A stretch of DNA of 64,000 bases from positions 1,694,501 through 1,758,500 of the forward strand of contig JAQFVV010000072.1 in the NCBI GenBank assembly GCA_028023455.1, in the 5' to 3' direction. This DNA is from Epiperipatus broadwayi. Lineage: Eukaryota; Onychophora; Udeonychophora; Euonychophora; Peripatidae. The notes beneath the pieces are model-generated. The model made no database searches, was not told where the DNA came from, and saw only the letters and a list, made by a program, of their open reading frames with translations. Shown piece after piece: positions 35,919 through 47,680 of this stretch. Position numbers and translations under genes: made by a program. Numbering within the stretch: position 1 is the stretch's first letter; the number at the start of each line of letters is the position of its first letter.

Positions 35919-36574
35919 GTCAAAAAACTTCACATAAATATAACGGAGAGACTTTCTTTTCAAAAAATTTATTGATATACATTATATAAACTACATAAAT
36001 AAAATATAAATATCCAACGTTTCGTCCATTTTTCAATAATATTATGGACTTTATCAAGGTTCTATAAAACAGAGAAAAAACAACATTAAAGATAATAAAA
36101 ATAAAAAATAAGAAAATAAAAAGAAAAATAAAATAAAAAATAAAATAAAATAATAAAATAAAATACCTATAAACCAAAAAAATGGAAAAATTGTATAACA
36201 TAACATCTCCTTACAAAGTGAGAAAAATTTTTAACACCAAAAAGAAAAAATATTCACATAAAAATTTTTTCTCACTTTGTAAGGAGATATTATGTTATAC
36301 AATTTTTCCATTTTTTTGGTTTATAGGTATTTTATTTTCTTATTTTATTTTATTTTTCTTTTTATTTTCTTATTTTTTATTTTTTTTATTTTTATTATCT
36401 TTAATGTTGTTTTTTCTCTGTTTTATAGAACCTTGATAAAGTCCATAATATTATTGAAAAATGGACGAAACGTTGGATATTTATATTTTATTTATGTAGT
36501 TTATATAATGTATATCAATAAATTTTTTGAAAAGAAAGTCTCTCCGTTATATTTATGTGAAGTTTTTTGACTTT
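35919..36574. mobile_element. Near-perfect 655-bp palindrome with hammerhead-like motifs
   Basis: Two arms of about 315 bp are almost exact reverse complements around a short centre (about 36234-36260). The outer ends are AAGTCAAAAAACTTCAC and its mirror. Each arm carries the same motif (36014-36059 minus, 36431-36476 plus), which resembles the one in the Penelope-like element's ends at 41-44 kb. The mirror-image 92- and 93-aa frames are low-complexity Phe/Ile translations. The high arm identity argues for recent formation or gene conversion. Confidence 0.9.
36431..36476 (+). ncRNA. Hammerhead-like motif (36-kb palindrome, right arm)
   Basis: CC, then UUGAUAA in the core position (C3 to U and G8 to A, which keeps the known 3-8 pairing), then stem II GUCCAU/AUGGAC, GAAA, a self-complementary ACGU and a GUU triplet. 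The closing GG pairs with the opening CC. An extra A separates core and stem II. The mirror copy lies at 36014-36059. It is weaker than R1 as a hammerhead. Confidence 0.35.
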
Positions 36575-37771
36575 ATAAATTTGATAATACATTTGAAAAG
36601 ATAGAAAAAGAAGTTTATAATCTAATTAATGTAAGATCAAAAACAAAATTAAATTAAAAACAGATGTCATAAAACAAAATTAATCTTAACATATTAAAAA
36701 AAGTCAAAATTATTGGGCAACATTATGCATTTATTTTGAAAGCTGAAAAAATATGTTATAAGCTTGAAAAAGTGAAAAAATATTTATCGTACTTTTTAAA
36801 TTATGCAAAAGGTTGAATGTCAATTGTTACTTAAATGGTTTGAACATTTTAGATTTCAAATTAAGCAGCATTTTAAATATAATTTGCATTCTGATTAACT
36901 GAAATCAATTAGTCATAGTTAAATTAATACACGGTACAGGCTTACACACACCTGCACATATATAATGTAATATATAAGGGATTCGAACTCAGACTTTCAC
37001 ACGATCCTCAGCTCTCCATGAAGTAAATTTAACTTTCTAATAAGGTTCTATGTGCATAGGTATATATATATATGATTGATTATATATTTCCTATTCATCC
37101 ATGTACACATTTGTTTGTTACCGTCAGCATTTGAATGTTTTGACTAATTCATCAGCCATCTTCCAGATAGTAAATTGCAGATATGCTTGAAAATTAAAAA
37201 TATGGATGGTAGAATCCAGGAGCAAGCAAATGCACCCTTGATATATCTAAAATATATGTTCAATCTTCGTATTAATATGAATATGCATAAATATTTTCAT
37301 GGGCAAAAAATGCAAACATAAACTTCTAGATTTTCCTGAGTAAAAATATAGGCCATATTTTGATAGATATTAGTTACTTTTCCCAAATTAGCAATGGCTA
37401 AAATAAGGAATGATTAATCGCTAAAAAAATATTTATTTTTATCTCAACTTCATTTTTAGAAAATAATTTAAAAATCAGGAAACAGTTCACAATTAATAAA
37501 TTTCTCGCAACTTCTGAATTGGGATGAAGTTAAAATTACTTCCTATTTTTAGTTAAAGAATGAAAATACTTTCAATGTAAATGAGTTTTAATAAATATAT
37601 AAACCGTCAAATAATAACTTTTTTAAAATAAATTAGTTTTGATACATAGAAATTGGTATTTTATATTGCTGATGAAGGCGAATAAAAAAAAAACCCGAGA
37701 CAACATTTATATGGTTACGGTTACGCTAAATATTAAAATTTTGTTTGAAACGTTATAAAATTATAAACATT
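36575..37771. other. AT-rich non-coding stretch
   Basis: No gene was found. GGATTCGAACTCAGACTTTCA at about 36979 is a reverse-strand B-box-like motif without a matching tRNA-like 5' half. Confidence 0.5.
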
Positions 37772-38285
37772 GTTAAGTAACATATATTAAGGCTATAACC
37801 TTAAGACTATGCGCCTAGATACGACAGTAGGGACCTCACAAATCTTAACACAAGATTAACGACTATAAAAAACGAGAGCGGTCACTCTTTATCTTTCATT
37901 AATCTTGTGCTAAAATTTGTAGAAGTCCCTACTGTCGCATCTAGGCGCATAGTCTTAAGGTTATAATTACTTAGGTAAAGAGTATGCACTTAACAAATTA
38001 TAAATTACAACTTCAAAATGCCTCAAAAGATTTCTAATTATAAGAGCTTCACACTGGACTCTCTGTAAATCGAAAGATTTGCGTATGTTAGCTTGTATAG
38101 AAATTGTGGACTTAATCGGTGAAGTAGTTAATAGCTTTATGCTCTCAAATCAAAATGCTTTAGATTCGCCTATAAAATTAAAAAGTAGGTTGAAGATAAG
38201 AGTGACCACTCACTTAGGTAATGAGTATGTGCTTAATAAATTATTAACTATTAACAATGTTGAATCTGCAGGCTTAGTAAAATAA
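37772..38285 (-). repeat. Inverted copy of the 15.8-kb repeat family
   Basis: 37772-37870 is mirrored at 37890-37985: both arms carry CTTAAGACTATGCGCCTAGAT-type sequence, and CGACAGTAGGGA in the left arm mirrors TCCCTACTGTCG in the right. The remainder to 38285, read on the minus strand, matches the interior of the 15782-16190 element (CACCGATTAAGTCCACAA, AATCTTTCGATTTAC). There the ends are direct repeats, here they are inverted. The 68-aa frame at 38079 is not a gene. Confidence 0.75.
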
Positions 38286-38509
38286 TTTTTGAGCATTCAG
38301 ATATGTATTTCTGGTTTGATGTAAAATTTTATTCATTTTGGAAAAGTTATTACATCAAGAAATAAAATTTTCAAACACATATGTAATTAGATCAGTTGGT
38401 CTCAAATTGTTTTGGAATGCATAATTCTATGATGCTGAATAAAACAGCAGTTTATTGCAGTAAAGAAACAACCAATTAATTATTAATTTAACAAAGTAAT
38501 ATTAGGATA

Positions 38510-39105
38510 TATTCAGTAAAGAATGATTATGATTTAGAAGAAGTTAACAACTACAAATACCTTGATCAGATTATTACTACAGATAGAAATGTAATGCATG
38601 AAATTAATCATAAATTAAATTTGGTTGGAGTTCTTTTGGTAAAAATAACTTAGTTTTAAAAGAAAATATGCCCATGTGCTTGAAAGGGAAGGTTTTTAAT
38701 ACATGGGTTTTATCAGTTCTTATTTATGAATCTGAGACTTGAACATTTAATAGAAGAGCAATACAGAGACTTCAGACCACTCAAAGAAGTATGGAGAGAT
38801 GCATATTAGGAGTAACAAGAAGAAATTGAAAAATACAATACATAAGTAAAAGAAAAAACAGGTGTTACTGACATCATTGAAAAACAGGAGTTGGGCTAGC
38901 CTATTGCTAGAAGGGATAATAAAAGATGGACAATTGAAAGCTTAAACTAAATTCCAAGAGATTGTAAAAGACCTAGAGAGAGACATGTGATATGGATGGA
39001 TGAAATAAAAAAGTATTCAGGGATGATATGGGGAAGAGACTAGAGATGGATTGAACTTGAAAGAGATCTTCATCCTGCAGTGAGTGATAGTGGTTGATGG
39101 TGACT
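38510..39105 (+). mobile_element. RTE-type LINE relic C
   Basis: This plus-strand 3' fragment corresponds to the RT C-terminal domain and 3' tail of the 50.8-54.2 kb element, through CAATACAGAGACTTCAGACC and the CATCCTGCAGTGA tail. Stops break the frame repeatedly. It is the only RTE copy here in plus orientation. Confidence 0.85.
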
Positions 39106-40009
39106 ATTCAGTTTCTATACATAACAAAAAATTGCACGTAATAGATAAAACAATTTCTATTTTGTAAGTTGATGTAAACATTATCTACATATTAATGGCA
39201 CAAATAGGTGTCAATATTTATAGTAGTTGAAAAATAATTTCTACTGGTACAAATTTGAACTTGTAATGTATTGATAGCTTGACAAATTATTGAAACCAAA
39301 AGTCAAATTTATTATTGCAGCAAATTTTATCAGCAAAATTACTAAAATTTAGTGTAAGCATACTGCTAACTAAAAGAAAAAATAATTAATTCAGGCAACC
39401 TTTACTTATAAATAGCATTTTTTTTTTATGTATGAAAACAGGCATTAAACCCAGACAGACACTATTCTCCAATAATAAAGGCAGATTAGGACATGCTGCA
39501 AATCGTCGGTATCTTATTACGTTGGTATTCCTAAATGTTACTTTGATGTCATTAATGTACTTGCATAGTATTAATCTAAGTATTCGTTTTAATATTATAA
39601 TGCTCATATTTAATTATTTCTAACAAACCAATCTTGCAGTTAAATATATTAATTAAAGAAAGTACTGTTAGTTTATGTTTACTTTCCACTACTAGTGTAA
39701 ATTAATGACTATTATCTAAAACAGTTATAAATCAAGAGGAACGATTAAACGAATTAAGTTAATCCAAAAAAAAAAAAAAAAATTATAAATATTGCAATTA
39801 ATTTTTCCACAATCACTTTTTTTTTAAAAAAAAAACAGTAAAATGTAAATTTGAAATATGAGTTCATATTTTTGATAAATATAGTCTTGAGGGCCTACAA
39901 TTTATCAAAGATGTGTTAGTTGTTAAATTAAAACCAAATTAATAAATTGTTTTTATCATCTTGACTCATTCTCATTTCTAATCATGTCTTTCTTTTCCTG
40001 TTTATCCAC
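39106..40009. other. AT-rich non-coding stretch
   Basis: No supported feature was found. Short frames at 39386-39623 lie on opposite strands of the same DNA and have no recognisable domain. Confidence 0.5.
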
Positions 40010-40260
40010 TCTTTTCACCACATATTCAAAAGTGTATCTTTTCCCACTTTAGCATCTCCTACAGTTGTTTTTGGTGCTTCTATCTTCATTAAAACCCATT
40101 CATTAGTGCTTTAATTGTCCTAGATATCTCAAGCAGCAATGATATTTCATTTCAAAAGCATCAATCCTTGTTTTATGTTTTCTTATTGTCAGTATTCATA
40201 TCCATACTTTGCAATATACTATATCAAATTCTATTTGTTCATATACTTGGATATTAAATA
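40010..40260 (-). mobile_element. Fragment of a second LINE type
   Basis: On the minus strand, about 40170-40105 encodes TRIDAFEMKYHCCLRYLGQ, which resembles the RIDAFEMWCYRRMLRISWT block seen near the C-terminus of many LINE RTs. It differs from the RTE family in this window. It is short, broken and adjacent to RTE relic D. Confidence 0.55.
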
Positions 40261-40429
40261 TTTTTGGCATTTTTCATTTTTAAGATCAGTAGTATAAAAT
40301 AGATAGTATATGATGATTGTTGAATAATATTACAGAATGGAGTTAGATATTAGAAGCATGTAGAAAAGTACAAAAAACATTTGGCAGCATAAAATCATAT
40401 CATAACCATTAACACACCATTTTGATATT

Positions 40430-41143
40430 ATTTGGAATATGACAGTATTCCGGATATATATTATGATTGAATGCTTTAATTGTAATAAAAATTCTAATAC
40501 AATCCAATACCTTTTCATAATCTACAAATCCAAAGCATAATAGTAACATATTTATCGCTTTTTATATCTTCTTTCAATACTTGGATGTGACCCACTTATG
40601 CTAAAGCCACTTTTAATTCTAAGTCATTTTTTTTTAGTTAAAATTAAATGTTAGCTGTCGATGAGTCACAATTATCATAGTAAAGATTTTGTCTAACTGA
40701 CCGGTTTGAAATTTCTTATATCTTTTTATCACCTTTCTTAAATATTAATAATATTATTGCATTGTTTCAATCACTTTGTACATTTTTATTATTTTGACAT
40801 TTAGTATACAATTTTGCCAACAACTTCTCTATTTTTCAGCTGCTTCTTCTTTTTTAAAAGATATCAATAAAAATTCCATTATCTTCCAGATTTTTCTTTC
40901 TTCATAGATTTAGTTGCATATCTTATTTCGTTTAAAATGCTGGCATATTTAGTCTTATTGTAGAAGATACTTTGTTATCTTTAATTATTCTGTACATTTC
41001 TTAATGAAATCTTCTTTTCTTCTTATTGCACAAATAACTTTCATTCCAATATCAAAATGTTTTATATTTTAAAGACTTTTCTTTTCTCCTATAACTTTCC
41101 TTGTCGATTCACAATTTCATTTTTTCTTATATTATTATTAACT
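40430..41143 (-). mobile_element. RTE-type LINE relic D, 3'-proximal segment
   Basis: This minus-strand RTE sequence covers the RT region (it includes CTTTTCATAATCTACAAATC, the YEKAF-coding stretch). It stops at the Penelope-like insertion. The order resumes at 44003 and again at 46853, so one old RTE copy is split twice. Confidence 0.85.
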
Positions 41144-41259
41144 AAATAAATAAATAATACTTCTGTATATAATATAAAAATAATATAAAATAACAATTCG
41201 TGTCAATTGTTAATACAGAGTTTAATATAAATAAATAAAAAAAAAAACAAATAATATTT

Positions 41260-41295
41260 CCAAGCGCTTTCAACTCTTGCGAGTCCTTATCAAGG
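41260..41295 (-). ncRNA. Hammerhead-like motif in Penelope-like end
   Basis: On the minus strand: CC, UUGAUAA in the core position, an extra G, stem II GACUC/GAGUU with loop GCAA, GAAA, self-complementary AGCGCU, then U and GG that pairs with the opening CC. The mirrored end at 43882-43917 has AGUGCU. Penelope-like elements are known to carry minimal hammerhead motifs (Cervera and De la Pena). These deviate at positions 3 and 8. Confidence 0.45.
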
Positions 41296-41340
41296 CAGTG
41301 TAAAAAATTCAATTTTCTCCTAGGTGATGAATCTAACATT

Positions 41341-43318
41341 TCATTGTATTGGCCAGGAGCAACTAATCGGAAAGCTATATATTTTTGAATTCATAGCACA
41401 AGATGAATTTTGTATAATATATGATTCTTTAATCTTGCGTTTTTTATCATGTGTTTCATTCATTAATATTGTAAAATCCTTTGGACTGCATATATGGCCT
41501 GTATTATTTTGGTGAACATAAAAAGCTGAATAAACTGTATCATCTTCTCTTGCTTTATTATAAGTACATTTATGTTGTTGAAGGTGATATTTAATATTTG
41601 TTTTGGTTTCTCCAATATATATTGCACTACAATTTATTTGTGGGCATCTAATAGAGTATACAACACTGCTTTTATCCTCCTTATTTATTAACCTATTAAG
41701 GTTAGGTGGAGTTCTCCATGCTAATCGAAAATCTTGACTTAAAACCTTTATTATATTTTTATTAATATTGGGAATAAAAGCTAATGACATCCATGGTTTA
41801 TTATTCATATTTATATGGTCACTATTATGACATTGTTTATAATGCTTCAATACAGTAGATAATAGCATTTGTTTATTATAACCCACTTGTATTAAATCTT
41901 GCATATAACATTTTATATTATCTTTCATAAACATTTCATTTGAACACAGTCGTTGATTACATGTTAAAAAAGCTCTAAAACCAGCTAATTTGTGTACTAA
42001 AGGAACATTAGATGTTGGATGAATGTAACCTCTATTATCTATATGTTTTACAACCATTTTATATACTAATTTATCATCTACCTTTGATATTTGCAAATCT
42101 AGATATTTAATACTAGAATTTTCTTCTCTTTCTATTGTCCAAACTAAACCATCTTGGTTCTGCAAACTATCAAAAATTTGCTTTATAATGTCTGGTAGCC
42201 CATATATCAAAACATCATCCACATATCTACAATATGTGTTCTCATTTCTTACTAATATGGGATGCACAATTCACTGTTCTATATTATCTATAAACAAATT
42301 ATTTAAATAATAATTGTTGAAAGGGTTAATAATCCACTTACAGCCAAACCTATTGGCCATCCTTTTTCCATTCTATATAAGTTACTACCATGTGCTGCAA
42401 CAATATCATTGCTTATCCAAATTAAAACATCTATAATGAAAGATATTTTATCCTGTGGCATTTCTTTAGCACACAATTTATCTCTCAAAATTGTAATAGA
42501 TGCAGATCAATCGACCGATCCATATAATTCCACCATATCCAATGAAACAAACTCGTACTCCTTAATTATAGCCGTTTTATTAAGTATAGTAACACAAACA
42601 AATGACGATTTTAATGTATATTTTCCAAACCCAACAAAATCTAACATCCACTTAACTAAAATTTTTGCTAGCTTTTGATAATATGCCCTTGTAAAATCCA
42701 TCATTAATCTTAAAGGAGCATTAAGCTTATGTGTTTTTACATTGGCAAACATTTGCGGAATAAAAATTGCTGGTGGATAAACTTCCCTATATTCTTTATT
42801 AGTAAGAAACATTTTACCACGTGCTCTTAAAATCTTTGAAACAAACTTATCTTTCATAGCCTTTATATTATAATTTTAATAAAATTCAATTTCTCTATTT
42901 GTTGTTTAAGTTTAATTTCATATGTATCTTTATCCATTAATACAAATCTATGTGATTTATCTTCCTTAGAACAAATCAGCTGGTTATTATTTAAAAATAA
43001 TTTAACATCTTTCAAAGCCTGCTGTTTACTATAGTTCAATTTATTAGATAATGCATTAATTTTCGGAGAAATAACTTTAATAACATTTTCTTTAGTAACA
43101 ATACCGTCATATGCTGCTTCCACATCTGCAATTAATTCAGCCTTTGCATTTTTCCAAGAACTATATACATATCTAGGCCCAAATGATAAAATTTCACTTA
43201 TGTAATCCGGAATTTCATATTTAGATAAATTAACTACTTGTTGATTATTATTTCGCAATTTAATATGCTTTTGCTTATATAATAAAAACTCAAATTTCTT
43301 TGAATACTTAGACTGCAT
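41341..43318 (-). pseudogene. Penelope-like RT + GIY-YIG endonuclease, broken
   Basis: Four frame pieces make up the protein. 43318-42863 is the N-terminal part. 42857-42507 carries APLRLMMDFTRAYYQKLAK and SLDMVELYGS (RT motif A). 42488-42303 carries GWPIGLAVSGLL (motif B). 42267-41341 carries YCRYVDDVLIYG (the catalytic YVDD box) and, near its end, a GIY-YIG domain with VYSIRCPQINC and AIYIGET. In the GIY-YIG helix the usual Arg is His (NIKYHLQQH), while the plus-strand partial copy at 43.5 kb keeps Arg (NIKYRLQQH). Frameshifts separate the pieces, so no active protein is expected. Confidence 0.9.
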
Positions 43319-43881
43319 ATCTTTTTTAAATTTATTAAACCAAAATTCTGTATATAACGGTAATGAATAAAACTGTTGTAATATTCACAATATTAATAAA
43401 AATATAATAAAAGTTTTAAGTCAAGATTTTCGATTAGCATGGAGAACTCCACCTAACCTTAATAGGTTAATAAATAATTCTAAGGAAATAATAAATAAGG
43501 AGGATAAAAGCAGTGTTGTATACTCTATTAGATGCCCACAAATTAATTGTAGTGCAATATATGTTGGAGAAACCAAAACAAATATTAAATATCGCCTTCA
43601 ACAACATAAATATACTTATAATAGAGCAAGAGAAAATGATAGTTTATTCAGCTTTTTATGTTCACCAAAATAATACAGGTCATATATGCAGTCCAAAGAT
43701 TTTACAATATTAATGAATGAAACACATAATAAAAAAAAGCAAGATTAAAGAATCATATATTATACAAAATTCATCTTGTGCTATGAATTCAAAAATATAT
43801 AGCTTTCCTATTAGTTGTTCCTGGCCAATACAATGAAATGTTAGATTCATCACCTAGGAGAAAATTGAATTTTTTACACTG

Positions 43882-43917
43882 CCTTGATAAGGACTCGTAA
43901 GAGTTGAAAGTGCTTGG
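43882..43917 (+). ncRNA. Hammerhead-like motif, inverted Penelope-like end
   Basis: This is the plus-strand counterpart of 41260-41295. Stem II is GACUC/GAGUU with loop GUAA. Stem III AGUGCU still forms A-U and G-C. Confidence 0.4.
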
Positions 43918-44002
43918 AAATATTATTTGTTTTTATTTATTTATATTAAACTCTGTATTAACAATTGACACGAATTGTTATTTTATATTATTGTTATCAA
44001 CT

Positions 44003-44036
44003 CTTTTTTTTTGTATCATTTTACAAAACTCTAGAT
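44003..44036 (-). mobile_element. RTE relic D, short segment between insertions
   Basis: About 34 bp (CTTTTTTTTTTGTATCATTT region, ending CTCTAGAT) continues the RTE alignment between the Penelope-like element and the hAT. Its last 8 bp are the left target duplication of the hAT. Confidence 0.75.
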
Positions 44037-44384
44037 CAGGGATCGACAAACTATGGCACCCGTGCCATGCTTGGCACGCCAACGATTATCAATGGCACTC
44101 GGAATAAATTGTAGTAAAAAAGAAATTTTTAATTACAGCATCTTTTTTTTTGCTTTTATAGCTTGTAAATTATTTATCAGAAAATAACACATTTGTCTTC
44201 ATTTAAAAGATACTTTTGTTAACAAGCGAAATAAATTCTACACATTCACATTTTACTTTTGATAATATTAAAAAATGAGATCGTAATCCAAATAAAAAGC
44301 TTATTACATTATCAATTCTAGAAAGCTATTTTTGATAGTTGAATAGTAAATAATTGATGCTCATTGGTGGCGCTTCTTTTGAAA

Positions 44385-44635
44385 AAGAATAAATATGAAA
44401 AGTGATTATACAGAAACGGGATTATTAGTTTTTATGCTGGGTTTGGGAAAAGATAAGGGGGATTTAGATATAAAGGCCATAGAGTTGACAAAGATTATGT
44501 TGTGGAAATGGGATGAAGCAGAATATGGGAAAACTTAGACTGGGGAATTCCCTGGGCATAATTGTTGAGAGATTCTTGACTTCATTTAAGGAGAAGCTAC
44601 AGTACATCATATCACAGCACATCTTGTGGCATTCT
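44385..44635 (+). mobile_element. LINE 3' fragment (copy 3) inside the hAT
   Basis: It matches the 23.4- and 31.3-kb fragments (AAAGTGATTATACAGAAA, TTTTTATGCTGGGTTTG) and ends in a CATCATATCACAGCACATC tail. It sits between the hAT left end and the transposase start, so it inserted into the transposon, before or after the hAT's last jump. Confidence 0.75.
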
Positions 44636-44653
44636 GACTGAGAGATTCCCAAA

Positions 44654-46567
44654 ATGTCCCACAACAGACCAAAACGTGATTTCGCTCTTTTCAAGACTCT
44701 TGGACAAATGAATATGGATTTGCACAGCAAAAAGATCGTGCTGTGTGTACATTATGCTGTGAAAGTATTGTGTGTCATACCTCAAGTGTACAAAGATATT
44801 AGCAAAACTCAGATGAGAAAAGTGAAGCTATAAAAAGAGCTATCTCTGCCTTTAAGAAACAAACTACTTATTTTAGTCATATAATTGGAACCCAAAATAA
44901 AGCCACCGAATATAGTTATACAATTGCTCATTGTGTGGCTTCCAAAGGTAAACCTTTCACAGATGGACAATTCATCAAAGAAACGATTTGAAAAGTGCTG
45001 AAATCTTATTCAGTGATATACCAAATAAAAATACAATACTGTCTCGAATTTGAGAAATACCAGCTTCTGCAAGATCACTTCAAAGAAGAATAACTGATAT
45101 GGCCGAAGATGTAACAACAAAGCAGAAAAAAACAGTTTACAACAAGCTGTTGCATTCAGTGTTGTTGATGAAAGCTCTGATAAAAATGATGTGGCGCACC
45201 TAGCAATAGTTGCATGATATTGTGACAACAATCATATTTATGAAGAATTGTGTTGCTTGATTCCTCTTACTGGTACAACAAAGGGACATGATATTTTCAC
45301 CACATTTTTCAATTATTTTGAAAATCAGAAAATTGACATAAATAAAATATTTAGTGTTACTACTGATGCCAGCCCTGCAATGGTCGGAAAGGAAAAGGGA
45401 TTTGTTAAACTTCTTGAAAATCATATTAAACATTGAATATTGAGTTTCCACTGCATTATACACCAGGAAAATTTAGTTGCAAAAATCTCATCACAATGCT
45501 TGAATTCTGTAATGGACACTGTCATTAAAATAATTAATTTCATAGTTTTTCGTTCTTCATTAACACATAGGCAATTTAAATCCCTTTTGCAAGAAATAAA
45601 TAGTGCATATATAGATCTCCCTCTGTACAGCAATGTTCATTGGATTAGTTGAAGTAATGTCTTGAACAGGTTTGTATCATATCTGAAAAAAATCAAGATG
45701 TTTCTTGATGAAAAAGAACAACATTATCCAGAAATAAATGATGAAGACTGGTTATGCAAATTGATGCTTCTGACTGATATAACTCAGCACTTGAATGAGT
45801 AAAACTTGCATTTGCAAAGGAAGGGTCAAACAGTACTAGAACTTTTTGAATATTGGAAAGGATTTGCATTAAAATTAGATATATTTTGCCATGATATTAC
45901 CATTAATACCTACAAGTACTTTCCAAATGTAAAGGCCCATGCAAATCAATTTAATGTTAACAAAGATGAACTTCAAAAATACATTGCAGCTCTCAGAGAA
46001 GAATTTTCCAAATGATGTGAAGACTTCCAAATACACACAACCATATTTTCTTTCATCAGACCTGACTTAATTGATTTAAAGATGACTTCATTTGATTTCT
46101 CTCTTTTTGAGTGGATGGATATTGATAGTTTTGAAATGGAATTAATCGAATTAATGTCATCAGAATTTCGGAAAACTAAATTTGTAGAATTACAGAAAAC
46201 TCTTGAAGGGAACTGTCTAGAAAAGTCAGCTGCCATTCTCAATTGTTGGATATCATTACCTGAAAGATTTAATTCTTTGAAAAAAACTGCTTGTGCTCTG
46301 CTTTTGGCATTTGGTTCAACTTACTTATATGAAAAAATTTTCTCACATATGAAAAATATTTTGAGTTCACAAAGAAATTGCCTAACACCTGCACATTCAG
46401 AAGCATGTGTGAAGCTAAAAGTGACCAATTATATACCTGACATTGAGCAAAGAGGTACAAGGGCAAGGTTCACATTAATTTATTTTAATAAAAAAAAGAC
46501 TAATCATATTAGAATTTATATTTTTTCTTATTTAAATTATATATTTTGTATAGGTAAAAAATTGTAA
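44654..46567 (+). pseudogene. hAT transposase, GTF2IRD2-like, broken
   Basis: The order of recognisable parts matches the transposase-derived C-terminal part of GTF2IRD2-like proteins. It starts MSHNRPKRDFALFKT. A BED-like zinc finger follows (CTLCCESIVCHTSSVQRY, frameshifted). A central RNase H-like domain contains TTKGHDIFTTFF, VTTDASPAMVGKEKGF and MSFHCIIHQENLVAKI. A C-terminal hATC dimerisation block (LPERFNSLKKTACALLLAFG, STYLYEKIFSHMKNILSSQR) ends near residue block EACVKLKVTNYIPDIEQ. At least six internal stops or frame changes make it inactive. It mediated cut-and-paste movement when intact. Confidence 0.9.
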
Positions 46568-46852
46568 TTTATAATATATATTTTTAATAAGCACGTTAAG
46601 AATTAAACATTTTAAAAAAGGTACTTTTCACATGATTCTAAGTATTTTAAAATACTGAATGACCAATAATATAAGATCCAGTTATAATGGACTTCTAAAG
46701 TGTATATTATATAGTAGTATATATTATATACTATAATATTATGTATAACTTTGATAATAAGTTTGGTAAAAATCATGTCGGCACGTGGAATAACATTGTA
46801 ACATAGGTTCGGCACCACGCTACTAAAAAGGTTGCTGACCCCTGCTCTAGAT

Positions 46853-47680
46853 AATCAATTTTTTTAATGGATCATTTTTATGTAATTTCATTCTTTATTT
46901 TCCTTTTTTAGTCTCAGTAAAAAATTAATGACAATTTTTTTTTTTTTTTGTACCAGCTGTTTCTCACGATTGTATTCAAATCTGAACCATTTCAATATCT
47001 GTTTAATATTTTAAAACGATTTGCAAGTTTTAATTTAAATTCATTAAAGTGTGTCTAAAGATTAGAAATATCAACTGTTAGTAGAGATTTTCTTAGTAGT
47101 TTGGTCTTTCTAGTTTTGTATTAACATATATCTTACATCTCATTAACAGATGATTACTTCCTTTATTGAATCTATTAAAAATATTACAATCTTGAAAAAA
47201 AAAAAAATCTTAATTAAAACACAACCAAGTTTTGCAGCCCCTTCGTTGGATGCTTCCATGTTCATTTTTCTCAATGAAAGAATTCACAATGTATAATTTT
47301 TCTTTTTCTACAAACGACTCTCATTTCTATTATCATCACCAACCTGGCCTAAATTGCTTTCATCTTTCAATCATTTACAATTCTAGTACGGAAGTTTTCC
47401 TTGACAATTTTAAAACGTTTAGTCTGATCGAAAATCTTTTATACATCAATATAAAAATCTACTTTCTTCATCACAATGAGAACTTGTTGGAAGCATAAAC
47501 CTGAATTATCTGCAGTCGATATGTTCGCTTTTTAAATCAATTATCTCTGCACCTTTATCCAACAATGTTCCATTTAATATTGGACAGTCTTTCTATCAAT
47601 TAATGCAATTTTCCTTTACTTTGAAAAGGATATACAGCTGTAGACACTTAAATAAAAGGAATAGTAGCCTGATGTCATCG
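46853..47680 (-). mobile_element. RTE-type LINE relic D, 5' segment
   Basis: This continues RTE relic D after the hAT: N-terminal RT and endonuclease region, down to about 47680 (AGCCTGATGTCATCG). It is strongly decayed. Confidence 0.8.

Larger units (their letters stand above)
41144..43982 (-). mobile_element. Penelope-like retroelement with inverted terminal fragment
   Basis: The main body lies on the minus strand (41144 to about 43383) and encodes RT plus GIY-YIG. From about 43384 to 43982 the same 3' end recurs on the plus strand, so the termini are inverted copies. TTATATTATTATTAACT at 41127 and TTATATTATTGTTATCAACT at 43983 look like the target duplication, and they rejoin the RTE sequence on both sides. 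This inverted-end layout is known for Penelope elements. Hammerhead-like motifs lie in both ends. Confidence 0.9.
44037..46844 (+). mobile_element. hAT-superfamily DNA transposon
   Basis: The 2,808-bp element is bounded by CAGGGATCGACAAACTATGG at the left and the complement of CAGGGGTCAGCAACC at the right, imperfect terminal inverted repeats. An identical 8-bp CTCTAGAT target duplication flanks it (44029-44036, 46845-46852); 8 bp is the hAT hallmark. Removing it rejoins the interrupted RTE reading exactly. It encodes a broken transposase and contains a LINE fragment. Confidence 0.95.

Noticed and set aside
35920-36570. Mirror-image 92-93-codon hydrophobic frames
   Set aside because: They are identical because the DNA is a palindrome. 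The composition (Phe, Ile, Tyr) is that of T-rich DNA.
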